A stretch of 64,000 bases of DNA from Emticicia sp051209875 (GCF_051209875.1 NZ_JBNTQY010000002.1:1-64000), one strand, 5' to 3'. Numbered from the stretch's first letter, positions 42,708 to 52,097 are shown. Program-made: numbers and translations. The notes: generated by a model from the sequence alone, not told the origin.

Positions 42708-44129
42708 ATGGAAGATAAAAGCCAACAACAATTACAAAAAAACAATAAAGTTTTTTTACAGAAACTAACAAATTTATGCTATCCTCTTTATATCAAATTG
42801 AGAGTTTTCCTAAAAATAAAGTTAGACTCAATTAAGGACAATAATCTCAAGAATAGTTTACTGAATGCCTTACCTTTTTGGTTGGGGGCAATTATCACAG
42901 GCTTTGTTGCTGTTTTATATGCCAAATTATTTTATTGGGCAGAACAAGGAACACTTTATGTATTTCAATTAAATAAATGGTTGTTTTTTATAATTACGCC
43001 TATTCTCTTTGTTTTCTCATGGTGGATAGTCTATAAATACGCACCATATGCAAGAGGAAGTGGCATTCCACAAGTGACTGCCAGTATAGAGTTGGCAAAT
43101 CCTAAAAAACATTATTTAATAGATAAACTCCTAAGTTTTAGGATAATATTTATAAAGATACTGTCAAGCTTGGTGCTTGTTCTTGCGGGTGGAGCGATAG
43201 GTAGAGAAGGGCCAACAATTCAAATATCTGGGTCAATTTTTAAAAAAATCAATGATTTATTACCAGAATGGTATCCAAAAATCTCAAAAAAAAATATGCT
43301 CATTACAGGTGCTGCGGCAGGATTAGCAGCGGCATTTAATACACCTTTAGGCGGAATCGTTTTTGCAATCGAGGAGCTTACTACAACACATTTCAACTAT
43401 TTTAAATCAGCACTAATAACGGGTGTAATTATCGCAGGTCTAACGGCTCTCAATATTTTGGGGCCATATTTATATTTGGGTTATCCGCAAGTAAAGGGAG
43501 TATCGCTTTGGATTATTTTCCCAGTTGTATTGGTTGCATTAATTGCGGGTTATGCAGCCAGTTCGATGGGAAAACTCATTTTATATATTTTAAAAAGAAA
43601 AAAATCATTAAAAACAAATGCTCAAAAGGTTTCATATAGTCTTATTGCTGGTTTGCTTATGGCCTCATTTGGTGTTTTTGTAAGTGTGCATTCATTTGGT
43701 TCGGGGAAAGAAATTATGATAGAAACATTATTTTCTGGCCATAAGCATATTGAATGGTATATGCCAATCATTCGTTTTCTTGGGCCAGTAGTTTCATTTA
43801 CAAATGGGGCTGGAGGTGGAATTTTCGCTCCTTCGTTGAGTGCTGGGGCAAGTATTGGGTCAGTAGTTTCTGGTTGGTTTGATTTGTCTGCTTCCAATTC
43901 TAATTTAATAACCCTTTGCGGCATGGTGGCGTTTCTAACAGGGATTACACGAAGCCCATTTACTTCAGCTATACTGGTTTTAGAAATGACAAATTCGCAC
44001 CATGTAATTTTTTACTTGATGTTGGCAGGTTTGATTGCAAATATTATTGCCAAATTGGTTGATACACAGTCGTTTTATGAGCATTTAAAAATTCAATATC
44101 TCGAAGAAATTAAATCAGAAGAACAATAA
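42708..44129 (+). CDS. ClC-family chloride transporter
   Basis: 473 residues. Selectivity motifs GSGIP (117-121) and GREGP (165-169) with the external gating Glu-167, plus the GIFAPSLSAGASIG motif. An E-E pair (FAIEELTTTHFNYF) matches the internal proton glutamate region of EcClC, so it is probably a 2Cl-/H+ exchanger rather than a channel. It follows the CPA1 antiporter by 104 bp. Confidence 0.92.
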   Translation: MEDKSQQQLQKNNKVFLQKLTNLCYPLYIKLRVFLKIKLDSIKDNNLKNSLLNALPFWLGAIITGFVAVLYAKLFYWAEQGTLYVFQLNKWLFFIITPILFVFSWWIVYKYAPYARGSGIPQVTASIELANPKKHYLIDKLLSFRIIFIKILSSLVLVLAGGAIGREGPTIQISGSIFKKINDLLPEWYPKISKKNMLITGAAAGLAAAFNTPLGGIVFAIEELTTTHFNYFKSALITGVIIAGLTALNILGPYLYLGYPQVKGVSLWIIFPVVLVALIAGYAASSMGKLILYILKRKKSLKTNAQKVSYSLIAGLLMASFGVFVSVHSFGSGKEIMIETLFSGHKHIEWYMPIIRFLGPVVSFTNGAGGGIFAPSLSAGASIGSVVSGWFDLSASNSNLITLCGMVAFLTGITRSPFTSAILVLEMTNSHHVIFYLMLAGLIANIIAKLVDTQSFYEHLKIQYLEEIKSEEQ

Positions 44130-44224
44130 CTGGCAGTTAAAATCATGAAAACTTTAATTAATCAAATCAGATGCTTTGAATAATATTTAACCACTATTCG
44201 TAAAATTACACCTATTTATTATAT

Positions 44225-44614
44225 ATGGCTAAAATGTTTACCTTACCTGTACACTCAAGCGAAAAAGGTGATTTAACTGTTTTTGAAAATATCCTACCTG
44301 GTTCTCTTAAACGTATCTTTTACATAACCAATGCTGATGGAAAAGAACATAGATTACACCGATATTCAAAAGCTTGGCATGCACTGATATGTGTACATGG
44401 AACGTGTCATGTATATATTGAAAACGCAGATATTAAAAAAGTTTTTAGTTTGAACCGTTCAAACAAAGTATTAATCCTAGAGCCTGAAGATTGGCATAGA
44501 TTAGAGAAGCTTTCAAATGATGCAATTGTTTTAGTTACCTCTAACGAAAGTTATGACCCTTTGGATTATATCAATAAATTTAATGAAAACATTGATATTG
44601 TATTGAAAAAATAA
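44225..44614 (+). CDS. WxcM-like / FdtA-type cupin sugar isomerase domain protein
   Basis: 129 residues. KRIFYITNADGKEHRLHRYSKAWHALICVHG and LEPEDWHRLEKLSNDAIVLV fit the WxcM-like (FdtA/QdtA) cupin family, which isomerise dTDP-keto sugars. The cupin His positions are present (HRYSKAWH). No sugar biosynthesis genes lie nearby. It might have another cupin role. Confidence 0.7.
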   Translation: MAKMFTLPVHSSEKGDLTVFENILPGSLKRIFYITNADGKEHRLHRYSKAWHALICVHGTCHVYIENADIKKVFSLNRSNKVLILEPEDWHRLEKLSNDAIVLVTSNESYDPLDYINKFNENIDIVLKK

Positions 44615-44700
44615 CATAAAAATGGCAATAATTTCTGTCAAAAACTTAAAAACTGTTTAACTTATTTTTGAAACACTGATTTTTAACCTTTTATATAAAG

Positions 44701-46026
44701 ATGAAACTACTGAAAAAAACCATTCTTTTATCATTAATTGTCTTATTAACAAATAGTTGCATCAAAAAAACTTCGAAAGAGTATAACCACGATATTTATA
44801 ACCCTGATATATATCATAAATGTGTTAATCAATTAACGGATGTAATCATTCATGATATTTTTACACCACCCGTAGCAAGTCGAATTTACTCATATGCAAC
44901 TTTGGCAGGGTATGAAGCAATGGTGTCAGGTGATAAAAAATACCCATCAATGGCAGGAAAAATACAAGACTTTGCTGCTGTACCCAAACCTCAAATAGAT
45001 AAAGAATATTGTTTTCCATTAGCGGGAGTAAAAGCATTTATGACAGTTGCTCGTGGACTAACCTTTTCGATTGAGAAGTATGATGATTTTGAAAAGTCTT
45101 TAGATAAAAAATTCAAAGATGCGGGTGTACCAAGTGAAGTAATAGAACGTTCTGTTGCATATGGACAATCAATTGGTAAAGTTGTTTTAGATTATGCTAA
45201 AAATGACAAATATCCGCAAACACGAGGCTTACGATATACGTTACAAAATAAGCCTGGTACTTGGCAGCCAACACCTCCTCCTTATGCCGACGCTGTTGAA
45301 CCAAATTGGGGTGTAATTCGGCCAATGGTCATCGATTCGTCAACTCAATTCATGCCTCCACCACCTTTTAAATATGATTTGGCAAAAAATAGTGCTTTTA
45401 TGAAAGAAGTTATGGAGGTCTATGAGATGGGAAAGAATTTAACTGAGGAACAAAAACGGATTGCATGGTTTTGGGATGATAATGCTTTTGTAATGAATGT
45501 GCAAGGGCACATGATGTTTGCCGATAAAAAAATGACTCCTGGTGGACATTGGCTTGCTATTGTAAAAACGGTGTGTCAAGACAAAAAAGTTGATTTGATG
45601 AAGTCTGCACAAGCATACTTGCTTGTTTCCATTGCCCTTCGAGATGCTTTTATTGTTTGTTGGGAAGGTAAATATCGTTATCATAAAATTCGCCCCGAAA
45701 CAGTTATTAACGCAAGTGTGGATACAAAGTGGAATCCATTTTTACAGACGCCACCTTTTCCCGAATACCCTGGTGGTCATAGTACAATATCTGGAGCATC
45801 AACTGAAGTATTAACGCAACTTTTTGGAGATAACATTGCTTTTACAGATTCTACTGAAGCAAAATTTGGGCATGGCGTTGGACAATTCCAATCCTTTTAC
45901 GAAGCAGGAAATCAGGCATCCATCAGTCGTGTATATGGCGGGATACACTTCCGTTCAGCGTGTGATGAAGGTTTTAAATCAGGCATCGAAATAGGGAAAT
46001 GGGTAATGTTGAAGGCAAGTAAATAA
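44701..46026 (+). CDS. Vanadium haloperoxidase/PAP2-superfamily lipoprotein
   Basis: 441 residues. Lipoprotein signal (LSLIVLLTNSC). The acid-phosphatase/haloperoxidase triad is readable: KYRYHKIRP (K-X6-R-P), EYPGGHS and SRVYGGIH. An extended N-terminal domain (CINQLTDVIIHDIF) is typical of bacterial vanadium-dependent haloperoxidase homologues. It could be a phosphatase or a halogenating enzyme. The last gene of the rightward cluster before the recombination-scar region. Confidence 0.8.
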   Translation: MKLLKKTILLSLIVLLTNSCIKKTSKEYNHDIYNPDIYHKCVNQLTDVIIHDIFTPPVASRIYSYATLAGYEAMVSGDKKYPSMAGKIQDFAAVPKPQIDKEYCFPLAGVKAFMTVARGLTFSIEKYDDFEKSLDKKFKDAGVPSEVIERSVAYGQSIGKVVLDYAKNDKYPQTRGLRYTLQNKPGTWQPTPPPYADAVEPNWGVIRPMVIDSSTQFMPPPPFKYDLAKNSAFMKEVMEVYEMGKNLTEEQKRIAWFWDDNAFVMNVQGHMMFADKKMTPGGHWLAIVKTVCQDKKVDLMKSAQAYLLVSIALRDAFIVCWEGKYRYHKIRPETVINASVDTKWNPFLQTPPFPEYPGGHSTISGASTEVLTQLFGDNIAFTDSTEAKFGHGVGQFQSFYEAGNQASISRVYGGIHFRSACDEGFKSGIEIGKWVMLKASK

Positions 46027-46379
46027 TCTGTTTTAATCTCAAAGCAATCATGTAGTTCTCCAATTTGAGGTTTCAATTATTTGTTTTTTACCCTATTTTG
46101 ATAATTAGAACTTTTTTGTGAGTGTATAGATTTGAAGAGTTGATTTTGGTTTGTGGTCAATTACAACCATGTATCACTAATTTTGACAATTATTTATGTA
46201 ACTTAGATATTAGATGATACTAAAATAGAAAAAAAATAGTGTATTATAGTAAAAGTGATAGTTTTAGAAACCTATAATGATACTATTAAGCACAATTTAG
46301 AAACAGAAAATTTGAGGTATCGAATGGTCATTTTTGGAGCTTTCGCTTGATCATTCACGTATTTGGATTAAACCCTAAA

Positions 46380-46409
46380 AGTCTAAACAAACGCCCGTTT
46401 GATTAGACT
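46380..46409. repeat. Candidate res site: 13-bp-arm palindrome with 4-bp centre
   Basis: AGTCTAAACAAAC and GTTTGATTAGACT are inverted with one mismatch around GCCC. A 12-bp half-site pair around 4 bp is the shape of site I of Tn3/gamma-delta-type res sites. It is 143 bp upstream of a resolvase gene. The 525-bp gap also holds a second inverted repeat, GAATGGTCA / TGATCATTC (46322-46356). The rest of 46027-46551 shows only AT-rich DNA. Confidence 0.45.
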
Positions 46410-46551
46410 AATTTTGACCTAAGCCTAAAAACCAAACTTTCAGTAATTCTCAGCCTCCAGAGCGAATAAAAAGTATATATTTATTGTATATTAATCTAAG
46501 TATAATTATTTTTTTATTTTAGATGAATAACTATATACAAATTAACTTCAC

Positions 46552-47160
46552 ATGAAAATAGGCTATGCCCGAGTAAGTACCAAAGACCAAAGTTTAGAAA
46601 TGCAAACTGATTTGCTATCAAAAGCAGGTTGTGAAATAATTTTCAAAGAAACAGCTTCTGGAGCAAAGACGGATAGAGTAGAACTAACGAAACTTTTGAG
46701 CCAAATTCGTAAAGATGACATTGTTGTAGTTTATAAACTTGACCGCTTGGGTCGTTCTCTAAAACATTTGTTGGAAGTAGTTGCCCAACTGAATGAAAAG
46801 AAAGTGGGAATCCAAAGTATCAATGATGCCATTGATACTACTACTCCGCAAGGTCGATTATTTTTTAATATCTCGGCTTGTTTTGCCGAATTTGAGAGAG
46901 ACCTCATTAGAGAACGGACAAAGGCAGGTTTGGAAGCTGCTCGTGCCAGAGGCAGAAAGGGAGGTCGCCGCCAAGGGATGACCAAAGAGGCAGAACAAAA
47001 AGCGATTTTGGCTGAAAGTTATTACAAAGAAGGTAAAATGGGAGTCAATCAAATTGCTACTGAGATTGGTGTTTCCAAGATGACACTTTATAAATATCTC
47101 AGGCATAGAAAAGTACCGATTAGTGCTTATCAGGATAAGGAGAAACAGAAAATGGTTTAA
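46552..47160 (+). CDS. Serine recombinase / resolvase (Tn3-type)
   Basis: 202 residues. Catalytic region IGYARVSTKDQSLEMQ with the nucleophile Ser (residue 8), KETASGAKTDR, and the long E-helix with FAEFERDLIRERTKAGLEAA. The C-terminal HTH is VNQIATEIGVSKMTLYKYL. It should resolve or invert DNA at res-like sites. It converges on a truncated recombinase ending at 47159. Confidence 0.92.
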   Translation: MKIGYARVSTKDQSLEMQTDLLSKAGCEIIFKETASGAKTDRVELTKLLSQIRKDDIVVVYKLDRLGRSLKHLLEVVAQLNEKKVGIQSINDAIDTTTPQGRLFFNISACFAEFERDLIRERTKAGLEAARARGRKGGRRQGMTKEAEQKAILAESYYKEGKMGVNQIATEIGVSKMTLYKYLRHRKVPISAYQDKEKQKMV

Positions 47161-47318
47161 CCCGAAGCATAATCTATGAATTCTCCTGAAATTTCAAAAT
47201 TACGTTTTTGGGCATACGCCCTTAATTGAATTAATTGTGTTTCTGGGTCTTGACCTTTGTCAAGAGTCGAAACTCGGGCGTAGAGAGCTACTCGGAGTAA
47301 TTTGTTGGTATTGTTCAT
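47159..47318 (-). pseudogene. Truncated serine recombinase (N-terminal fragment)
   Basis: Reads MNNTNKLLRVALYARVSTLD from 47318 and stops after FIDYASG at the end of the other resolvase gene. It keeps the catalytic-Ser region but lacks the rest of the protein, including the E-helix and HTH. The break occurs at the ASG motif, common to resolvases, so homologous recombination or insertion at this conserved spot is likely. Confidence 0.75.
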
Positions 47319-47383
47319 AAAAAGTATTATCAAAAAGGGAATCCTTTTTGATAAGAAAATTTGAAATTTTAAAACGTTTATTA

Positions 47384-47677
47384 TCAACAAATGATGTCTT
47401 TGATTTTTAAATACCCTTTTTGATAACTCCCAGCCTTATTTTTTGACCAAAAACAAAAAAAACTCACTAACGCCGTTTTTCGCCTATTTGTAAGAAAAAC
47501 CTCTTTTTCTAATAGGGATTTAGGTACATTTGAAAACTTTTCATAAAGTTCTATCTCCCAACAATTAGATAGATTCCGTACTTCAAATAATTCAAAATTT
47601 TCCAAATATTCCTCTAGTACTAAAATCCGAAGTATCTCTGGTAATAAGACCGATGTTTGAATATCTTTGTTTTCCAT
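47384..47677 (-). CDS. Hypothetical protein, possibly an IS transposase N-terminal fragment
   Basis: 97 residues. LLPEILRILVLEEYLENFEL followed by a short acidic stretch weakly resembles the small OrfA-like proteins of ISAon1-type elements. The C-terminal part (SYQKGYLKIKDIIC) does not fit. It lies in the scar region with several truncated genes, so it may be a remnant. No upstream promoter was identified. Confidence 0.35.
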   Translation of the reverse strand: MENKDIQTSVLLPEILRILVLEEYLENFELFEVRNLSNCWEIELYEKFSNVPKSLLEKEVFLTNRRKTALVSFFCFWSKNKAGSYQKGYLKIKDIIC

Positions 47678-47874
47678 TTACAAAGCTAACAATTCCTAAC
47701 CAGCACCTCAAAAAAAGATTTAACCATATTTTGCAATTAAAAAAGAAAATTATTAATATTGTAACGCTTTAATTTATTCTTTTTTTGAATCTAAATGAAA
47801 CGAGCATGTGCGTTTAAAAAAATAAGGATGTAAATATATATGCACTTTACATCTGGCAATTAAATTATTTAGCG

Positions 47875-48045
47875 ATGAAAAAATACAGATGTGAAACTTA
47901 CTCTTGCGGCTATGTTTACGACCCTGCAAAAGGTGATCCAGACAACGAAATTCCTCCCGGAACTGCATTTCAAGACCTTCCGGAGTTATGGCGTTGTCCT
48001 ACGTGTGAAACCACAGCGGAGTATTTTTCGGAGGAGGATGAATAA
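47875..48045 (+). CDS. Rubredoxin with CX4C first knuckle
   Basis: 56 residues, too short for routine ORF calling. YVYDPAKGDPDNEIPPGT and AFQDLPELWRCPTC are unmistakable rubredoxin. The first iron pair is C-E-T-Y-S-C (CX4C), instead of the standard CX2C. The second is CPTC followed by Glu in place of Gly. A CX4C spacing is known from the Desulfovibrio Rd2 type and alters spectra and potential. It is a one-electron carrier, partner unknown. It is followed by a bidirectional terminator at 48199-48237. Confidence 0.88.
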   Translation: MKKYRCETYSCGYVYDPAKGDPDNEIPPGTAFQDLPELWRCPTCETTAEYFSEEDE

Positions 48046-48198
48046 CGTATATAACTAAAATAGTTTGACAGTTTTTTATTCAAAAGCTCGGTCGGCGAGC
48101 AAAAACCACTGAATTTTCAATTTTTCAAACGCATATTTTTCGCCTAATTGTAACAAGCACCGCAAGTTTTCATTAAGCTAAATTACATATTTTATATA

Positions 48199-48237
48199 AA
48201 AAAGCCCTACAAATCTTATCGAAATGAAGGGCTTTTT
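48199..48237. terminator. Bidirectional terminator after rubredoxin
   Basis: AAAAAGCCCT (48199-48208) and AGGGCTTTTT (48228-48237) pair. The two sides carry A and T runs, so transcripts from either strand can end here. Confidence 0.65.
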
Positions 48238-48252
48238 GTAGTTTTCCGTGCT

Positions 48253-48612
48253 TCAATTACTACATCCCTGAATCTGAGCTTTAAACACCGTTCCAGTATT
48301 AGTTTCAAAGCCCGGTGTAAGTAAAATACGTTTACCAGCTTGATAAGTTACATTGGCAGGCGAAATAACCTTGTTACCTGCATTGATGCTATTGACTGCT
48401 TTTTTAGTGTTTGTTCCAGTCAAATTATTAGTCGGACTCACTAAATTGCGACTCAAAGGATTGATAGTCAGTAGATTCATCGTTGGGTTTCCTGCTAAAA
48501 CAGGGTTCGATGAAGCCACTCTAATCAAATAATTAGTACCAGCAGGTGTATTCGTAGGAATGGTTATATTGACCATACCTGCAGTATAAGACCAATGCAA
48601 ACTATCGACCAC
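48253..48612 (-). pseudogene. C-terminal fragment of a secreted repeat/adhesin protein
   Basis: 119 residues of one open frame with no start of its own origin. ITIPTNTPAGTNYLIRVASS resembles a surface-domain strand, and the tail VTYQAGKRILLTPGFETNTG plus TVFKAQIQGC is a C-terminal motif frequent in Cytophagales secreted proteins. It is cut at about 48612 where an IS3 orfA fragment begins. It is a truncated gene remnant. Confidence 0.65.
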
Positions 48613-48922
48613 AGCAGCACAACGCCAATATGGGGTTCAATCAAGGTCAACGATAGTAGGTTGGCTTAGAAAATTTGGTACATTTGACTGGGAAAATAAA
48701 ACGCCCTCTCATATGCCTAAGACACCCGAACAACAGATTATGGAGTTGGAAGCTAAGGTGAAACTTTTAGAGAAGCAAAAGACTTTTTTAGAACAACAAA
48801 TCAAAATATCAGATAAAAAAGCTATTATCTTCGATATGATGATAGACTTAGCAGAAAAAGAATATAGGATAGACATCCGAAAAAACTCAGAACCGTGCGA
48901 TTTCTATGATTCAAACAAGTAA
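48611..48922 (+). pseudogene. IS3-family orfA, 5'-truncated
   Basis: The frame TIVGWLRKFGTFDWENKTPS, then MPKTPEQQIMELEAKVKLLE and IIFDMMIDLAEKEYRIDIRK matches the C-terminal part of IS3 OrfA proteins with a leucine zipper. The 5' end is fused to the adhesin fragment near 48612. No orfB follows, so it is a fragment. Confidence 0.7.
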
Positions 48923-49051
48923 AAAGGTATAATTTTCGTCATATTTTTTATTTTTGTTTACACATGCAAAAATTCTTTATTGTTAATTCTATAAAAAATA
49001 TTTTACTCTTTTAGGCTAAGTCTTGTTCGCAAGGTACCATTTTCAAAGCTA

Positions 49052-49886
49052 TCATTTCTTAATTCTATCTGATTCATCTTCGGCACTACCTTTATGCTCA
49101 CGAGCACTTTTTATTTCGTTGCTTCCAAAGCGATAGTTAAAATTGATGCCATATCTTCGGGCTTCGTAAACGCCAATAATATTTTGATAAATGTTGTTAT
49201 GAACAAATAACGCACTATAACCTACATTGTTAAAAATATCGTTTATGTTAAATTTTATATCGGCTTTGTCTTTAAATAATTTCTTTTTTAGTCCAATATC
49301 CACTTGCCCTTGGGCTTTGTTTACATAAATCCAATCGGGAGCGGTAATAGCCCGATATTTCAAAAGTTGTTGATTTATTCAATTTAAAATTGTTGGAACC
49401 ATTAAAACCGAAATTTTGATTAGCTACATTATAGTCTCCTTCACCCTTAAATTTACCAAAAATTGAGCTTTTTTGGGCAAAGAAATTATAGTTGATTTCC
49501 CACCATTTTACTATTGAAGTATCTAACGAAATATTTAAACTCACACCCTTAGAATTTGAAAAATTTTCAAGCGTATTGTATATTTTGTTGCCATCAACCC
49601 TTGAAATATTATTGTAATCATCCGAAGTATAATAATATGATAATGATGTAGTTAGCACCGATTTGAAAGTGTTTGTTATTTTAAGTCTATCAGTATAACG
49701 TGGTTTAATAAATGCATTTCCTTTGTAGTAAGTAAGCTCATCAATTCTGTATTCAAACGGATTCAAATCTTGGTAACTCGGCCTGTTTATACGTCGGCTG
49801 TAGTTTAAATTGAAAGAATGGTTTTTAGAAAAATTATTAGTCAAAGCAAAACTTGGAAAAAAATTCAGATAAGAGCTTGGAGTCAT
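49052..49886 (-). pseudogene. Outer-membrane beta-barrel (TonB-dependent receptor-like) fragment, frameshifted
   Basis: The frame YLNFFPSFALTNNFSKNHSF, RRINRPSYQDLNPFEY and NISLDTSIVKWWEINYNFF reads to about 49363 and continues in another frame with KAQGQVDIGLKKKLFKDKAD to YGINFNYRFGSNEIK. It is the C-terminal barrel part of an outer-membrane protein. The 5' part is missing and the join at about 49886 is with another gene. Not functional. Confidence 0.7.
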
Positions 49887-50394
49887 TTTGATTGATTGTA
49901 TTATTTTCTAAAAAAACAGAAATATTTTTAGAAATTAAGTTTTCTAAACTATCCATTCCTTGCGGGAACTCAATTAATGGTTCCCAATCAATATATGGTT
50001 TACCATTGTATTGAAAGTTAGTAATAAAATTTTCACATTCATGAAGAAAAGTGTTCATTTTTGAATTATCACCATCAAAGTTTATTTTAATTCGTTCTTT
50101 ATTATCGTATGTTATAATATAATTATTGCCAGGATTTACCAGTATGGGAACTACTTTGAATCCTATATCAACTATTAACAAACGTTTATTCTTAACTGTA
50201 GTTTTAAGTATTCCAATACCTTGTTTATCTAAGGAACTTACTTCAAGAGGCCGTTTGTCTAAGTCATAGTATTCGCTTATGATTGAAATTGATGTATTTG
50301 GACTGGCATTTTTCACTTTTACAGTAATAGTTATATCTGCAAATGCACAAAAATAGATATTTGATAAAAATAGATGTATTAATATCTTAGTCAT
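49837..50394 (-). pseudogene. N-terminal part of an exported protein fused to barrel fragment
   Basis: 185 residues with a signal peptide (KILIHLFLSNIYFCAFA) and a beta-rich domain (ITVKVKNASPNTSISIIS, then NPGNNYIITYDNKERIKINF). It resembles the N-terminal, DUF4369-like part of exported thioredoxin-family proteins of Bacteroidota, but no thioredoxin fold follows. The frame ends in the barrel fragment at 49837-49886, so it is a chimera with a broken 3' end. Confidence 0.55.
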
Positions 50395-50683
50395 AATTCC
50401 TATTAATAATTAGGTTTTGAAATTAAATTCCATGATAAAGGTCGTTTTGTGATACTTGAGTATCCTTTTGTGAGATTAATATTTATTTTTTCCTTATTAT
50501 AATCTTATAAATAAATACACCTTTGAGTTTACCAATTTTGGCTATCTCTATAAATTTTAATCAACTTAATTTTATCATATATAATGCCTTTAAGACACCA
50601 CATTTAATTTATTGATGTTGAGAGATATGAAGAAAAAGTAAAGATTTTGAAATCATTTGGGTGTAAGAAGGTTTAGGGTTATT

Positions 50684-50746
50684 TTAATTACACCCCCCTA
50701 TTTCCGCCCTAAATACTGTTCCATTGTTAACAACAAAACCAGTGTT
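50684..50746 (-). pseudogene. Second adhesin-tail remnant
   Basis: The minus-strand frame reads TGFVVNNGTVFRAEIGGCN and then stops, matching the tail at 48253 (PGFETNTGTVFKAQIQGC). An in-frame stop lies directly upstream, so only the last 20 codons remain. The rest of 50395-50877 shows no gene. Confidence 0.55.
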
Positions 50747-50877
50747 TTATGAGACGCACTGAGCAGGTTATGTACTTTGAATCTCAATCGAATCATCTCA
50801 ATTTCTTATCGACCTAAAGCCAAATCCTTTATTATCAATATACTTTCGTTATTTTAGGAATACACACAATAAATTTT

Positions 50878-51327
50878 TTAAATAGCCAAGAAAGTGCTTC
50901 CATCTTCAATATGCTCTACAAAATGTCGAATATTCTTATTCTCAAAAGTTTCAAATATTTTACTTCTATACACTTCAAACTCATCGTGCATCGGACAAGG
51001 ATTTTCGTTTGAACATTCCTCTCGTCCTAAAAAACATTTTTTTAATACACCCAAGCCATCAATCGCCTCGACTATTATTATTAGTGAAAGCTCTAAAATT
51101 GAATCATTGACATAAAACCCTCCATGTGGACCTTTTGTAGATTTCAGAATATCTTTTCTGACCAATTCTTGTAGAATTTTTCCCATAAATTGCTGAGGGA
51201 CTTTCAATTCCTCAGCAATTTCTTGAATACCTATTTTTCTATTTATATTGCCTTCTAATGCCAAAAAAATCACGCCTCTGATAGCATATCCACAAGTTTT
51301 TGAAATCATAATCTCAGTTTTTGCCAA
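50878..51327 (-). CDS. Rrf2-family transcription factor with Fe-S cysteines
   Basis: 149 residues. The winged-helix N-terminus (ISKTCGYAIRGVIFLALEG, then IQEIAEELKVPQQFMGKILQ) and HGGFYVNDS are typical of Rrf2. Three Cys, in the order C-X7-C-X5-C (CFLGREECSNENPC), can hold a [2Fe-2S] cluster, as in NsrR/IscR. It overlaps the ScdA gene by 14 bp. It likely senses NO or Fe-S status and controls scdA and, through the divergent promoter, the nos genes. Confidence 0.88.
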   Translation of the reverse strand: MAKTEIMISKTCGYAIRGVIFLALEGNINRKIGIQEIAEELKVPQQFMGKILQELVRKDILKSTKGPHGGFYVNDSILELSLIIIVEAIDGLGVLKKCFLGREECSNENPCPMHDEFEVYRSKIFETFENKNIRHFVEHIEDGSTFLAI

Positions 51328-52069
51328 ATGTACTTTCTTCTAAAAGTACAATTTTGGGAAATAAAATATTATTTTCCAAATGAATGTGCTGAATTAAGTT
51401 AGCATCTAAATCTTTCAGCATGTCGAGCATCATCAATTGTGAGTTGCAAGCATCGGCTGGAGGTGTATAATCTTTAGTAATTGCTCTTAAACGATGGAGA
51501 ATCTCACCCGCCCGATTGTGCTCATCATTCATGACCATCAATGGGTTATTGATAGTTCCAAAAAATGGACGACTTGGAATCGTGTTCGCTTTTTTGTTCA
51601 AAATTAGATTTTTGGTGTAAGGAAATAAAATATTTTCCTCTTTTGGCAAATGCTCCAATAAGTCGGCCTCTAATTCGGTATAAAGCTCAAATAATTCATT
51701 CAAATACCCATATTTTTCCTTATGCTTATTAACTACTTTGCTTACAATTCGATTTATTTCTGGCAAATTTTCGTATAAATACTTGTGATGGACGTTATAT
51801 ATATAATCTACCAAGAAATCGACATCAAAACTATCGAAATCCAAATCAATTGTTGAACCTGATTTTAGTTGCAATTCATTTATCTGGTTTAAAGCCTCTT
51901 CTGGATTTATACCTTTTCTTTGGCAGGCTTCAACAAAATTGATATGACCTCCACAACAAAAATCAATTTTTAATTTTGAAAAAATACTAGCCGCTTTAGG
52001 CATATTTTTTACAATTTCACCTACACTGAGCGATTCAAGCTCATTATTCAATATACTTATCATAATCAT
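51314..52069 (-). CDS. scdA: Iron-sulfur cluster repair di-iron protein (ScdA/RIC)
   Basis: 251 residues. The N-terminal DUF542 part (SVGEIVKNMPKAASIFSKLK and FCCGGH) is followed by a hemerythrin-like domain with histidine-rich helices: YIYNVHHKYLYEN, LLEHLPKEENILFP, MNDEHNRAGEIL and LIQHIHLENNILFP. It repairs Fe-S centres damaged by NO or oxidants. It shares an operon with the Rrf2 gene and is divergent from the nos cluster, consistent with NO/N2O metabolism. Confidence 0.92.
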   Translation of the reverse strand: MIMISILNNELESLSVGEIVKNMPKAASIFSKLKIDFCCGGHINFVEACQRKGINPEEALNQINELQLKSGSTIDLDFDSFDVDFLVDYIYNVHHKYLYENLPEINRIVSKVVNKHKEKYGYLNELFELYTELEADLLEHLPKEENILFPYTKNLILNKKANTIPSRPFFGTINNPLMVMNDEHNRAGEILHRLRAITKDYTPPADACNSQLMMLDMLKDLDANLIQHIHLENNILFPKIVLLEESTFGKN

Positions 52070-52097
52070 TATTGGTTTGTTAAAAAAACATATAAAG

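Noticed and set aside
43622..43924. Minus-strand ORF of 100 codons inside the ClC gene
   Set aside because: Shadow of a conserved transporter gene with full motifs.
44701..46026. Acid phosphatase name for the PAP2 protein
   Set aside because: The long N-terminal extension and order of motifs also fit vanadium haloperoxidases, so no single enzyme name was assigned.
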